Positions 26,667 to 35,043 of a DNA stretch of 64,000 nucleotides are shown here, one piece after another. The notes under the pieces are model-generated. The model made no database searches. It was not told the origin of the DNA and saw only the letters and a program-made list of their open reading frames with translations. This stretch comes from DASXVX01 sp036504075 (GTDB lineage Bacteria; Bacillota; Sulfobacillia; Symbiobacteriales; Symbiobacteriaceae), in NCBI GenBank assembly GCA_036504075.1, contig DASXVX010000067.1, forward strand, positions 75,881 through 139,880, in the 5' to 3' direction. The position numbers and the translations under genes were made by a program. Every line of letters begins with the position of its first letter. The first letter of the stretch is position 1.

Positions 26667-27143
26667 TTAGACGGCACTCGATTCAACTAGTGGATCTTTC
26701 CACATGATGATGGCGTCTTCGCCGGTATCGGTGTAATACCCCTTCCGAACTGCACCGGGGCGGGTGCCGAAGCCCAGCTTCGTGTACAGGTTCCGGGCCG
26801 TCTTGTTGCTGTCCCGGACCTCCAGCGTCATGCGAATCGCCCCCCGGGCGGCGGCGCGGGCCATGAGCTCGCGCATCATCCGCTCGCCCAGGCCCTTCCC
26901 CCGCCAGAGCGGATGGCACGCTACATTGGTGACGTGGGAGTCCTCCCACACCACGTGCATGCCGCCGAACGCGACCACCTGGTCCCCTGCCTTGGCGACC
27001 AGGTAGACCGTGTAAGTCTGCAGGATTTCGTTGGCAAAAGCTTCGCGGGACCACGGGGTCAGAAATGAAAGCCGTTCCACTTCCATGACCCCATCCAAGT
27101 CCGGCGGGGTCATTGGGAAGATGGCAATTTCCGGGCTTCCCAT
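26667..27143 (-). CDS. rimI: Ribosomal-protein-alanine N-acetyltransferase RimI
   Basis: A 158-residue GNAT enzyme, full length for RimI, which acetylates the N-terminus of ribosomal protein S18 and some other proteins. Family features: DLDGVMEVERLSFLTPWSREAF at the N-terminus, motif A ACHPLWRGKGLGERMM and motif B LEVRDSNKTARNLYTKLGF. It overlaps the end of tsaB by 34 bases, the usual tsaE-tsaB-rimI arrangement of Bacillota. Confidence 0.93.
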   Translation of the reverse strand: MGSPEIAIFPMTPPDLDGVMEVERLSFLTPWSREAFANEILQTYTVYLVAKAGDQVVAFGGMHVVWEDSHVTNVACHPLWRGKGLGERMMRELMARAAARGAIRMTLEVRDSNKTARNLYTKLGFGTRPGAVRKGYYTDTGEDAIIMWKDPLVESSAV

Positions 27144-27847
27144 AGCGTCTCTGCCTCACTTTTCCTCAAGTAGAGGGGTGCCAGCGCATCCGGCGAAGTC
27201 TCGGTGCCCCGTGCCAGGAGCGAGCGGGCCACTGCCGCCACCGCCCAGGCCCGCGGCAGCATGGCCCCGGCCGGAGCCAGCCGCACGACCCCCGCCGGCG
27301 CCAGACGCGGCCCGTACTGTTCCGCCACATCGCCGCAGACGGTAACGAACTGCCAGGAGTGCCGGAGTCCCGTTCGCAGGTCCGCAAGATGCTCCGCCAG
27401 CCGCTCCACCGCAATGTGCGCCGGGGCCATCACCTCCGCCCAGGTCGCCGGGTCTCGGTCCCCGGCGGCGTAAATGCCCGCGAAGACTTCGCCCCGCTTG
27501 GCATCCAGCATGGGCACCACCAGACCGATCTGTGCGCACGTCCCGTAAGCCATGGCGAAAAGCGTGCTTACGCCCACGCAGGGCTTTTCCAGGGCGAAGG
27601 CCAGCCCCTTGGCGGTTGCCAGCCCGATGCGCAGGCCGGTGAAGGAACCCGGCCCGATACCCACGGCGATGGCGTCCAGGTCGGTCTTGGCGAGGCCGCC
27701 CTCCGCCACTGCCCGGGCGATGAGCGGCATCAGCCGGGTCGAGTGGGCGCGCGGCACCGCCAGCGTCGATTCGGCCAGCACGGCCTCGCCGTCGGTCACC
27801 GCGACGGTACAACTGCTCGTAGCGGTCTCAAGCGCTAAAATCCGCAT
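27110..27847 (-). CDS. tsaB: tRNA threonylcarbamoyladenosine biosynthesis protein TsaB
   Basis: A 245-residue inactive paralogue of TsaD (ASKHA fold) that scaffolds the TsaB-TsaD-TsaE complex. N-terminus MRILALETATSSCTVAV and the GIGPGSFTGLRIGLATAKGLAF segment are diagnostic, as is the lack of the HX3H metal site. It overlaps tsaE by 20 bases and rimI by 34, so all three are translated from one message. Confidence 0.94.
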   Translation of the reverse strand: MRILALETATSSCTVAVTDGEAVLAESTLAVPRAHSTRLMPLIARAVAEGGLAKTDLDAIAVGIGPGSFTGLRIGLATAKGLAFALEKPCVGVSTLFAMAYGTCAQIGLVVPMLDAKRGEVFAGIYAAGDRDPATWAEVMAPAHIAVERLAEHLADLRTGLRHSWQFVTVCGDVAEQYGPRLAPAGVVRLAPAGAMLPRAWAVAAVARSLLARGTETSPDALAPLYLRKSEAETLWEARKLPSSQ

Positions 27848-28298
27848 GCATCAGATCCTCCAGCAACTTGGCGTAGCGGGGCGAGCCGGTGAAAGTCAAC
27901 ACCCGGTCGTTCTCCTCCGGACCGTAAGTCAGGTCGATCCGCAGCCGCTCGTCGGGCCACAGCGCCTCGATACGATCGGCCCACTCCACGACGTTGACCC
28001 CGCTGCCAAAAAAGTACTCTTCGTAGCCCAGGTCTTCCAGTTCAAGCGGGGAGGCGATGCGGTAGACATCCCAGTGATAGACCGGCAGGCGGCCCTGATA
28101 CTCCCAGAGCAGGGTGAAGGTCGGGCTGCCCCCTGTACGTTCTACGCTGAGACCGGCCAGAATACCCCCGGCCAGCCGGGTCTTGCCGGCACCCAGGTCG
28201 CCCGTCAGGGCGACAAAATCACCGGGCGCCAACCGCCCGCCCAGCCACCGGCCCAGCCGTTCCGTCTCCGCCGGGCTATGGGTCGTCAGTCGGTACAT
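27828..28298 (-). CDS. tsaE: tRNA threonylcarbamoyladenosine biosynthesis ATPase TsaE
   Basis: A 156-residue P-loop ATPase needed for t6A synthesis. The Walker A motif is GDLGAGKTRL (about residue 40), with THSPAETERLGRWLG at the N-terminus and HWDVYRI, a Walker-B-like signature (usually H-x-D-x-YR) downstream, then EDLGYEEYF. First gene of tsaE-tsaB-rimI. Preceded by the fabI terminator. Confidence 0.94.
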   Translation of the reverse strand: MYRLTTHSPAETERLGRWLGGRLAPGDFVALTGDLGAGKTRLAGGILAGLSVERTGGSPTFTLLWEYQGRLPVYHWDVYRIASPLELEDLGYEEYFFGSGVNVVEWADRIEALWPDERLRIDLTYGPEENDRVLTFTGSPRYAKLLEDLMHADFSA

Positions 28299-28320
28299 GG
28301 ATCTCTCTCCTTAAGACAGA

Positions 28321-28345
28321 GCGCCCGCCTGCGTCAGGCGGGCGC
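28321..28345 (-). terminator. Terminator of fabI
   Basis: Perfect 11-bp stem GCGCCCGCCTG / CAGGCGGGCGC with 3-base loop, followed on the minus strand by TCTGTCTT. It lies 13 bases after the fabI stop. Confidence 0.75.
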
Positions 28346-28358
28346 CGGGCATACGAAA

Positions 28359-29141
28359 TCAGACGCCGAGAATGTTGAAGCCGCTGTCCGCGTAGACCGT
28401 CTGTCCGGTGACAGAGCGGGAGAGATCGGAGGCCAGGAACAGGCCCACGTCGCCCACCTCTTCGATGGTGACGTTCCGCCGCAGCGGCGACCGCTCCTCC
28501 ACGATGTTCCGAAGCTGGGTAAGGCCCTTGACCGCACTGGCGGCCAGGGTCTTCAGCGGACCGGCAGAGAGGGCGTTTACCCGAATGTTCTTGGGTCCGA
28601 GCTGGTCGGCCAGGTAGCGGACGTTGCACTCCAGGGCCGCCTTGCAGGAGGCCATGAGGTTGTACTCCGGCACCACCCGTTCCGCCGCCAGGTAGGAGAG
28701 CGTGAAAATCGAGCCGCCGCCGGCCGCCTCCATAAGCGGTACGGCTGCCTTGGAACAGCCGATGAGCGACCAGGACGAGACTTCGTGGGCGAACTTGTAG
28801 CCGTCCCGCGTGATGTCGACGAAGCCGGCCTTGAGGTCATCGGTCTTGGCAAACGCGATGGAATGGACCATCACGTGCAGTTTTCCCCAAGTCTCCTTCA
28901 CGCTATCAAAGACCCGCTCAATGTCCCCTTCAACGGTGACGTCGAGGGGGAACAGCGGCATGGTTTCGTGCCCCGACAGCGATTCCACAAGTTCGACGAC
29001 GTTCTCCTTGAGGCGGTCGTTCTGGTAGGTGAAGGCGAGTTCAGCACCTTCACGGTGCAGTGATTGGGCGATGCCCCAGGCGATGGACCGCTTGTTGGCG
29101 ACGCCAATAATCAGGCACTTTTTCCCCGTCATCAAACCCAT
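28359..29141 (-). CDS. fabI: Enoyl-[acyl-carrier-protein] reductase FabI
   Basis: A 260-residue NAD(P)H-dependent SDR enzyme reducing trans-2-enoyl-ACP in the last step of fatty acid elongation; it is the triclosan target class. N-terminal IIGVANKRSIAWGIAQ binds the cofactor, and the catalytic pair is in YNLMASCKAALE (YX6K). AERVVPEYN and RVNALSAGPLKTLAA are FabI-specific. ATG at 29141 behind AAGGAG (13-base spacing); the in-frame ATG three codons on is possible. A single-gene unit between tex and tsaE. Confidence 0.95.
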   Translation of the reverse strand: MGLMTGKKCLIIGVANKRSIAWGIAQSLHREGAELAFTYQNDRLKENVVELVESLSGHETMPLFPLDVTVEGDIERVFDSVKETWGKLHVMVHSIAFAKTDDLKAGFVDITRDGYKFAHEVSSWSLIGCSKAAVPLMEAAGGGSIFTLSYLAAERVVPEYNLMASCKAALECNVRYLADQLGPKNIRVNALSAGPLKTLAASAVKGLTQLRNIVEERSPLRRNVTIEEVGDVGLFLASDLSRSVTGQTVYADSGFNILGV

Positions 29142-29266
29142 GGTGTTACAGTCTCTCCTTTAACTTCCCCGCGTAATCCCGGCATTAAAACTAAGTGGTT
29201 CGATGTAATGTCTAAACTTCCCTGCCTAAATACGATTCTGGGATAAACCGCCGGCCAGGGCCGCCG

Positions 29267-31663
29267 CTACTTGCGCTGGTTGAACTTCGCTGCCAGCGCC
29301 TTCAGTTGATCGTCCAGGCTGGCCTTCGGCGGCTCCGACTTGGCTCCGGCTTTCGGCCCGGAAGGCCCCTGCGGTCCGGGCGTCCCGGCTCCCAAAGGCC
29401 TGGACGGTCCTGCCCCGGCGGCCGGCCTCGGCCCCTGGGTCCCGGCCGCCACGGGCTGCGTTCCCGACGACTGCCGCGGCTCGGCGGCGGGCGGTTCGCC
29501 CAGTTTCATCGTGAGCCCGATGCGCTGCCGCTTCAGGTCCACTTCGAGCACCTGCACTTTGACCACATCGCCGATCGCGACCACTTCGCTGGGGTTCTTC
29601 ACGTACTTGTGCGAAAGCTGGGAGACATGGACCAGCCCGTCTTCATGGACCCCAATATCCACGAACGCACCGAAGTCCACCACGTTGCGGACGGTGCCCA
29701 TGAGTTCCATGCCGACCTGCAGGTCTTCCATCTTCAGCACTTCCGTGTGGAAGATCGGCTTGGGCAGGTCCTCCCGGGGGTCCCGCCCCGGCTTGCCCAG
29801 GGCATCGATGATGTCCCGGACCGTCGGCACGCCGGCGCCTAGTTCGGCCGCCACCCGCTCTGCCGAAAGTTCCTTCAGCGCGTCCCGCAGGCCCGCGGCC
29901 CCGTGGCCAATCAACTGCTGGCGGGTAGCGCCGACGGCCTTCAGAATGGCCTCCGCCACGGTGTACGACTCGGGGTGCACGGCGGTGGAATCCAGCGGCT
30001 CGGCTCCTTCGGTCACCCGCAGGAAGCCGGCGCACTGCTCAAACGCCTTCGGCCCGAGGCCCGAAACCTTCATGAGCTCCTTGCGGCTCTTGAACTTGCC
30101 GTTCTTTTCCCGGTGCTCGACGACCGCCTTCGCCACCGTCGCCTTGATGCCCGCCACGTGCTGCAGCAGCATCGGCGAGGCCGTGTTCAGGTCGACGCCC
30201 ACCGCGTTCACGACCGATTCGACGACGCCGCCGAGCGACCCGGCCAGCCGCTTCTGGTCCACGTCGTGCTGATAGAGTCCCACGCCAATGGATTTCGGAT
30301 CGATTTTGACCAGTTCCGCCAGCGGGTCCTGCGCCCGCCGGGCGATGGAGACGGCGGAACGCTGGGTCACGTCGAAGTCCGGGAACTCCTCGTTGGCCAG
30401 CTTGCTGGCCGAGTAGACCGAGGCGCCCGCCTCGCTCACGATGATATAGGCCGTCGGGTGGCTGCACCGGGGGATGATGGCGGCCACGACCGCTTCCGTC
30501 TCCCGCGAGGCGGTGCCGTTGCCAATCGCCATGAGGTCGACCTTGTACTTGTCGACCAGCTTGATCAGGGCTTCCTCGCCCTGGGCCCGGCCCTTTTCGC
30601 CCAACGTCACGTAAATGACGCTCGTCTCCAGCACCTTGCCCGTATCGTCCACCACAGCCAGCTTGCAGCCCGTGCGGAAGCCCGGGTCGACGCCCATGAC
30701 CGTGAGGCCTTTAATCGGCGCCTGCAGCAGCAGGTTCCGCAGGTTGACGGCGAACAGCGAAATCGCCCGCTCCTCGGCCTTCTCGGTCAGCTCGGTCCGC
30801 ACTTCGGTGTTGATCGACGGGGCGACCAGCCGCTTGTAGGCGTCGCCCACGGCCTCCTTCAGTTCGTTCGCCCAGATCGACCGATCGCTCTTGATGAACT
30901 GCCGCTCGATCCGCGGGACAATCTCCTCTGCGGGCGCCGTCAGCGTCACTTTCAGACACTCCAGCCGCTCGCCCCGGTTCAGCGCCAGAATGCGATGCGG
31001 CGGCAGCGTCCGGAGCGGCTCCTTGAACTCCGCCGCGTACATCTGGAACTCCTGCGCCTTGTCGGGGTCGCCCTTGTCGTCGGCCACCGACTCGATGACG
31101 CCCTTCAGCATGGTCAGCTCGCGGGTAAACTTGCGGACCCCGGCGTCGTCGGAGACCGTTTCGGCGATAATGTCCCGGGCGCCGGCCAGCGCCTCTTCCG
31201 GCGTGGTGACGCCTTTTTCGGCATCCACGAAAGCGCCGGCGATTTCAAACGGGCTGCCTTTGGTTTCGGACTGGGCCAGCATTTGCAGGGCCAGCGGCTC
31301 AAGCCCCCGCTCCCGCGCAATCATGGCCCGGGTGCGCCGCTTCGGGCGGTAGGGCCGGTACAGGTCTTCCACCTCGTTCAGCTTCGTGGCGGCCCGAATG
31401 GCCTTCTCCAGTTCCGGCGTCAGCTTGCCCTGCTCGCCGATCACGCGCAGGACCTTTTCTTTCTCAGCGTCCAGGTTGCGGAGGTAGGCCAGGCGCTCCT
31501 GCAGGTCACGAATCTGGTTTTCGTCCATCTCGCCGGTGGCTTCCTTGCGGTACCGGGCGATGAACGGGACGGTGTTGCCTTCATCCAGCATGGCCACACA
31601 CGTCTCAACCTGCTGCGGCCTGAGGCCCAACTCACGGGCCAACTGGGCAAGTATCTGTTCCAT
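29267..31663 (-). CDS. Tex-family RNA-binding protein (transcription accessory factor)
   Basis: A 798-residue multidomain nucleic-acid-binding protein. Order: N-terminal Tex helical region (about 1-190), YqgF-like RNase H fold with GVDPGFRTGCKLAVVD (about 330-450), helix-hairpin-helix repeats (MLQHVAGIKATVAKAVVEHR; LMKVSGLGPKAFEQCAGFLRV), an S1 RNA-binding domain (about 650-720, MGTVRNVVDFGAFVDIGVHEDGLVHVS) and a low-complexity Pro/Gly/Ala/Ser tail (about 725-798), which is not part of the usual ~720-residue core. Tex proteins influence transcription and toxin expression. ATG at 31663 behind GGAAAGG. Confidence 0.95.
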   Translation of the reverse strand: MEQILAQLARELGLRPQQVETCVAMLDEGNTVPFIARYRKEATGEMDENQIRDLQERLAYLRNLDAEKEKVLRVIGEQGKLTPELEKAIRAATKLNEVEDLYRPYRPKRRTRAMIARERGLEPLALQMLAQSETKGSPFEIAGAFVDAEKGVTTPEEALAGARDIIAETVSDDAGVRKFTRELTMLKGVIESVADDKGDPDKAQEFQMYAAEFKEPLRTLPPHRILALNRGERLECLKVTLTAPAEEIVPRIERQFIKSDRSIWANELKEAVGDAYKRLVAPSINTEVRTELTEKAEERAISLFAVNLRNLLLQAPIKGLTVMGVDPGFRTGCKLAVVDDTGKVLETSVIYVTLGEKGRAQGEEALIKLVDKYKVDLMAIGNGTASRETEAVVAAIIPRCSHPTAYIIVSEAGASVYSASKLANEEFPDFDVTQRSAVSIARRAQDPLAELVKIDPKSIGVGLYQHDVDQKRLAGSLGGVVESVVNAVGVDLNTASPMLLQHVAGIKATVAKAVVEHREKNGKFKSRKELMKVSGLGPKAFEQCAGFLRVTEGAEPLDSTAVHPESYTVAEAILKAVGATRQQLIGHGAAGLRDALKELSAERVAAELGAGVPTVRDIIDALGKPGRDPREDLPKPIFHTEVLKMEDLQVGMELMGTVRNVVDFGAFVDIGVHEDGLVHVSQLSHKYVKNPSEVVAIGDVVKVQVLEVDLKRQRIGLTMKLGEPPAAEPRQSSGTQPVAAGTQGPRPAAGAGPSRPLGAGTPGPQGPSGPKAGAKSEPPKASLDDQLKALAAKFNQRK

Positions 31664-31725
31664 GTCTGCACCTTTCCTTCATCGGGCCATCCCCGGCTAC
31701 TTCCGCAAACGGACGTGGCATTCCT

Positions 31726-32007
31726 TCAGTCGATCAGTTCCGGCGGCACGGGCATGCGGACCATGTCCCGCCACATCGTGTCATCCCACCACATAATCGT
31801 CAGCACGGGCGGCTCCTGGTCCCACTGGTAGACGAACCGGAGATCGTCGGTGTCCAGCAGGGAAGGATACGCATCGGCCCCGATCTCCCGAAGGAGCCGC
31901 AGCACCTCTGCCGCCGTCGCCCGGGCTTTGGCCGGGTCGAACCGGTTCGAACCCCCGGCGTCGATGATTTTCTGGGCCAGTTCCTGCAAGAACCGCTCCT
32001 CAGACAC
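31726..32007 (-). CDS. Hypothetical acidic 93-residue protein
   Basis: A small cytosolic protein (MSEERFLQELAQKIIDAGG...) with a helical N-terminus and a tryptophan-rich C-terminus (YQWDQEPPVLTIMWWDDTMWRDMVRMP). No family recognised. It overlaps the preceding DUF1444-like gene by 8 bases and precedes tex by 62 bases, so it is translated from the same message. The conserved-looking C-terminal pattern, operon position and lack of alternatives on the other strand support it as a real gene. Confidence 0.65.
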   Translation of the reverse strand: MSEERFLQELAQKIIDAGGSNRFDPAKARATAAEVLRLLREIGADAYPSLLDTDDLRFVYQWDQEPPVLTIMWWDDTMWRDMVRMPVPPELID

Positions 32008-32626
32008 CGGCGCCCGCCTCCCCCCTGCCTGGCAGGTAGCGCACCAGCCCGGCGCCGGTCCACGTGTAGAGGAACGGGCTCACCGGGAAGTCGGCGCTGT
32101 GGTGCTCCGACTCCACCCGGCGCTTCACGACCCGCACCAGTTCGGGGTCGGCGTCGCCGAAGGCCACCAGCCAGTTGCGGTGCGGCACGCCCAACACCAG
32201 CCGGCCGGGCACGGCGTCGCCAAACTCCGCCAACCAGTCGGGCAGCAGGATGCGGGCGGCGTCGTAGCCGTCTTCCAGGTGCCAGATGAACATCGGCCGG
32301 TCGCCCTGCGGCGTATCGAGCTTGTTGAACCGGGCGCCGGCGGTCTTGCGCTGCAGGTTCCGGACCGCCGTGACATGGACGGTGGTGTGGGTGACGCCCC
32401 AGTCCCGCAGGTCCTGGTATGTAACGTACCGGATTTTGTCGCCCGGCTCCTCGATGCCGTAAATGACGAAGAGGCCATCGGCGACCGGGCCGTTCACCAT
32501 GCCGCCCTCGCCTTTTTCCTGGATTTGCGCCAGGTCCATCATCAGCGGGTAAAGGCGTTCGCGGAACTCCGCAAACTCCTTCGCCATTAGTGTCTCCGGC
32601 GTTCCGGTATTCTCTGGTAACTTCAC
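32000..32626 (-). CDS. DUF1444/YtpQ-like protein
   Basis: A 208-residue cytosolic protein. The segment HLEDGYDAARILLPDWL followed by LVLGVPHRNWLVAFGD resembles the C-terminal part of Bacillus YtpQ (DUF1444), where DGYDATRI and a VPH motif occur at like spacing. Function unknown in the whole family. The start is taken as GTG at 32626 behind GGAGGGAAAGGCC; an ATG at 32587 behind GGAG is a fair alternative. First gene of a set with the 93-residue protein. Confidence 0.65.
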   Translation of the reverse strand: MKLPENTGTPETLMAKEFAEFRERLYPLMMDLAQIQEKGEGGMVNGPVADGLFVIYGIEEPGDKIRYVTYQDLRDWGVTHTTVHVTAVRNLQRKTAGARFNKLDTPQGDRPMFIWHLEDGYDAARILLPDWLAEFGDAVPGRLVLGVPHRNWLVAFGDADPELVRVVKRRVESEHHSADFPVSPFLYTWTGAGLVRYLPGRGEAGAGV

Positions 32627-32741
32627 GGCCTTTCCTCCCTCCGGGACGGTACTAAACGCACAACCTGTCTCATCTACTGTTTAGACTGCGATGGGTTGGT
32701 TCTATACTCTCCTAAGAACTGCAGCGAGGTGACCCAAGCGT

Positions 32742-32915
32742 ATGACGGCTCGGCAAGAGATCGACCTCATAGCTGCCATTGCGGACATGAAAACGGTGGA
32801 TTATCGGAACACCCTGGCCCTGGCCACGCTGATCGACCTGCTGGTCCAGAAAGGGCTCTTCACCCGGGAAGAGTTCGCGCAGCGGGCGCAACAATTAGAA
32901 ACCACAGGCGACTAG
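32742..32915 (+). CDS. Small 57-residue helical protein
   Basis: A short frame beginning MTARQEIDLIAAIADMKTV and ending QRAQQLETTGD, preceded by GCGAGGTGA. The peptide is an amphipathic, leucine- and alanine-rich pair of helices, with TLIDLLVQKGLFTREEF reading like a folded small-protein core. That looks like genuine protein, whereas the other frames read as arginine/proline-rich by-products. Divergent from the DUF1444-like gene. The 3' end has no strong terminator before the palindromic element. No family recognised. Confidence 0.6.
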   Translation: MTARQEIDLIAAIADMKTVDYRNTLALATLIDLLVQKGLFTREEFAQRAQQLETTGD

Positions 32916-32980
32916 AAGTGTACCAACCTTCGGAAACAGCGTCAAGCCGGGGGGTCTAGCGCCACGTAGACTCCATGAGC

Positions 32981-33150
32981 GTTTATTGGCCGCAGATGAC
33001 GCAGATGACGCAGATTTCCGAAAAAACACCCAGATGACGACAAATACAATATAAAATATAATTTTATCTGGAAAAGAGAATCCGCTTAAACCCATCCGCG
33101 TTAGTATTAAAATCTGCGAAATCCGCGTCATCTGCGGCCGTTAATAAAAC
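32981..33150. mobile_element. MITE-like palindromic element
   Basis: About 170 bp with imperfect terminal inverted repeats of roughly 26-30 bases. The left end reads GTTTATTGGCCGCAGATGAC; the complement of the right end reads GTTTTATTAACGGCCGCAGA. The left arm contains two direct copies of CGCAGATGA. The interior is AT-rich (ATACAATATAAAATATAATT), strikingly unlike the host. No open frame of note. Related GCAGATGACGCAGAT-type palindromes are scattered in many bacterial genomes. It fills most of the 316-bp gap 32916-33231. Confidence 0.6.
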
Positions 33151-33231
33151 CCCACCATCTACCCAGGTGCAGGGGACAAAAGGAAACGCCTAGAACCTTC
33201 TCTGCCATGAGCACGAGGAGGTCAAAGCTGC

Positions 33232-34185
33232 ATGAAGATCGTCGTCTGGGCCGAAAACGCCCCCCGCCTTGCCGAAAAACTCGCCGCCTTGCCGCTCCCG
33301 ACCGGGGCAGAACTCGTTGCCGCCGTCTCGGAAGCGGATGCCCTGTCCCACGCCCCGACCGCCGACGTGCTGGTCGCCTGGGGCGGCAGCTACGCCGCAC
33401 CCTTCGCCAGTGCCGCTCCCCGCCTCCGCCTGGTCCAGTCCCTGGGCTCAGGCGTCGAGGGCATTCTCACGCCGGCGTTTATCGGCTCACCCGTGCCGCT
33501 GGCCAACGCCCGCGGGTGCAACGCCCCCAACATGGCCGAACATACGCTGGCCTTGATTCTGGCCCTCAGCCGGTCGCTCCACGCGGCAGTCCGGAACCAG
33601 CAGCAGCAGCTCTGGGACATGAAATCGACCCGCGGCGGCGAAATCGCCGGACTCACGCTCGGGATCCTCGGGTTCGGCGCCATCGGCCAGGAGACCGCCC
33701 GGCGGGCACGGGCCCTCGGCATGCGGATCGCCGCCGTCAGCCGACCCGGCAAGCCCAAACCGCCCGAAGTCGACGAACTGGTGGCGGGCGTGGGCGAACT
33801 GGCCGCCGTGTCCGACTACTTCGACGTAGTCGTCCCGCTCACCCGGGAGACCACGGGCCTCGTCGGCGCCACCGAACTGGCCCGCATGAAACCCACCGCC
33901 TACCTGATTAACGTGGCGCGCGGCGCCGTGGTGGACGAGCCGGCGCTGATTCAGGCCCTCCAGGAAGGGCGCATCGCCGGGGCCGGGCTGGACGTGACCG
34001 TGCAGGAGCCGCTCCCGGCGGAGAGTCCGCTCTGGTCCCTGCCCAACGTGCTGCTCACCCCCCATGTGGCCGGCGGCAGCCCGCGGGTCATGGACCGGGT
34101 GTTGGACTTGGTCGCGGAGAACCTCGTCCGGCTGGCGGACGGACAACCGCTGCTCAACCTGGTGGACAAGCGCAGAGGCTACTAA
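33232..34185 (+). CDS. D-isomer-specific 2-hydroxyacid dehydrogenase
   Basis: A 317-residue NAD(P)-dependent dehydrogenase. The nucleotide-binding motif is LGILGFGAIGQETARRARALG (GXGXXG); the catalytic Arg is in INVARGAVVDE, the Glu in DVTVQEPLP and the His in LTPHVAGGS (about residue 280). Such enzymes reduce 2-oxo acids such as glyoxylate or hydroxypyruvate, or act in serine or lactate metabolism; residues defining substrate cannot be resolved here. ATG at 33232 behind AGGAGG. Monocistronic, downstream of the MITE-like element. Confidence 0.92.
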   Translation: MKIVVWAENAPRLAEKLAALPLPTGAELVAAVSEADALSHAPTADVLVAWGGSYAAPFASAAPRLRLVQSLGSGVEGILTPAFIGSPVPLANARGCNAPNMAEHTLALILALSRSLHAAVRNQQQQLWDMKSTRGGEIAGLTLGILGFGAIGQETARRARALGMRIAAVSRPGKPKPPEVDELVAGVGELAAVSDYFDVVVPLTRETTGLVGATELARMKPTAYLINVARGAVVDEPALIQALQEGRIAGAGLDVTVQEPLPAESPLWSLPNVLLTPHVAGGSPRVMDRVLDLVAENLVRLADGQPLLNLVDKRRGY

Positions 34186-34190
34186 AGATG

Positions 34191-34221
34191 AACGCCGGGG
34201 GCTTTACAGGCCGCCGGCGTT
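34191..34221. terminator. Hairpin between converging genes
   Basis: AACGCCGG pairs with CCGGCGTT across 15 bases, between the dehydrogenase and hydrolase stops. T-runs are weak on both sides. Confidence 0.5.
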
Positions 34222-34227
34222 GGTTGT

Positions 34228-35040
34228 TCAGCCCCGGAGCGGATGCAACTGGGCCTCCAGCCACGCCTGGAACTCGTCCGGGCGTTCGGCCATCGGCAAA
34301 TTCCCCGTCTCCATGTACGTCGTGGAAGCCTTGCGGCACCGGCCGGCGATGGAAGCCGCCGCCGCCCGTCCCGGAAAGAGCGGGTCCCGCTCGCCCCAGA
34401 GCAGACCGACCGGGCACTCCACCCGCGGCAACTGCAACGACAGGCCGGCGTCGGGTCGGCGCAGTTCCCGGTTGACCCGAATCATGGCCGCAGCGGCGGT
34501 GTGCGACGTCTCCTGCCAGCGCGCCACCAGTTCCGGCGTCAGGGCCGACGGCGCCACCCCCAGCCCCTGCCCCAGGTACCGCCGCGTCGCCCCGGGCGAT
34601 GGCATCCCCAGCGTCTGGGCGACGCTGAACAGCACGAAGGTGCGCAGCACCGGCCCCGGCGGCTTGTCGTCCAACAGCCCCAGGGGGCCGATCGCCGACA
34701 CCGAGCGGGCCAGATCGGGGCGCCGGGCGGCCAGTGCCAGGGCCACGGCTCCGCCCAAAGAATGGCCGGCCAGCCGTACCGGCCCCGTGCCGAGAGCATC
34801 CAGCCAGCGCGCCACGTAGGTCACATACAGGTCAAGCGTAAGTTCGCCCCCCGGCAGAGACGTCTGTCCGTGGCCGGGCAGGTCCGGCGTAAAGACCCGC
34901 CAGGAGCGGGCCAAACTTGGCCGCACGCCGTCCCAGGTGCGGTTGTCGGCACCCAGACCGTGCAACAGGACCACCGGGTCACCCCCGCCGGACTCGATGT
35001 AGTAAAGCGGACTGGCGGCAGCAAGTGCGGTGGGACGCAT
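34228..35040 (-). CDS. Alpha/beta hydrolase
   Basis: A 270-residue hydrolase with VVLLHGLGADNRTW (oxyanion loop), GHSLGGAVAL (nucleophile elbow, about residue 97) and LLWGERDPLFP (acid region). Near the C-terminus, where the catalytic histidine is normally expected (often G-H), the sequence ends METGNLPMAERPDEF: an asparagine stands there, so the catalytic histidine is not obvious. Start at ATG 35040, whose ribosome site GGGGAGGACTGA includes the UDG stop. Translationally coupled to the UDG gene. Substrate unknown; loss of activity is possible. Confidence 0.82.
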   Translation of the reverse strand: MRPTALAAASPLYYIESGGGDPVVLLHGLGADNRTWDGVRPSLARSWRVFTPDLPGHGQTSLPGGELTLDLYVTYVARWLDALGTGPVRLAGHSLGGAVALALAARRPDLARSVSAIGPLGLLDDKPPGPVLRTFVLFSVAQTLGMPSPGATRRYLGQGLGVAPSALTPELVARWQETSHTAAAAMIRVNRELRRPDAGLSLQLPRVECPVGLLWGERDPLFPGRAAAASIAGRCRKASTTYMETGNLPMAERPDEFQAWLEAQLHPLRG

Positions 35041-35043
35041 GAA

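Noticed and set aside
28359..29141. FabL/FabI versus general SDR ambiguity
   Set aside because: The RSIAWG, AERVVPEYN and YX6K patterns match FabI, so a general dehydrogenase call was dropped.
29142..29266. FapR operator before fabI
   Set aside because: No sequence close to the FapR 17-bp palindrome was found; the AT-rich stretch is probably just the promoter.
29903..31831. Open frame of about 640 codons on the plus strand
   Set aside because: Antisense to tex, whose domains and motifs are certain.
32990..33020. Repeated CGCAGATGA units considered as a small CRISPR
   Set aside because: Only two direct copies, no spacers, and they form part of a terminal inverted repeat.
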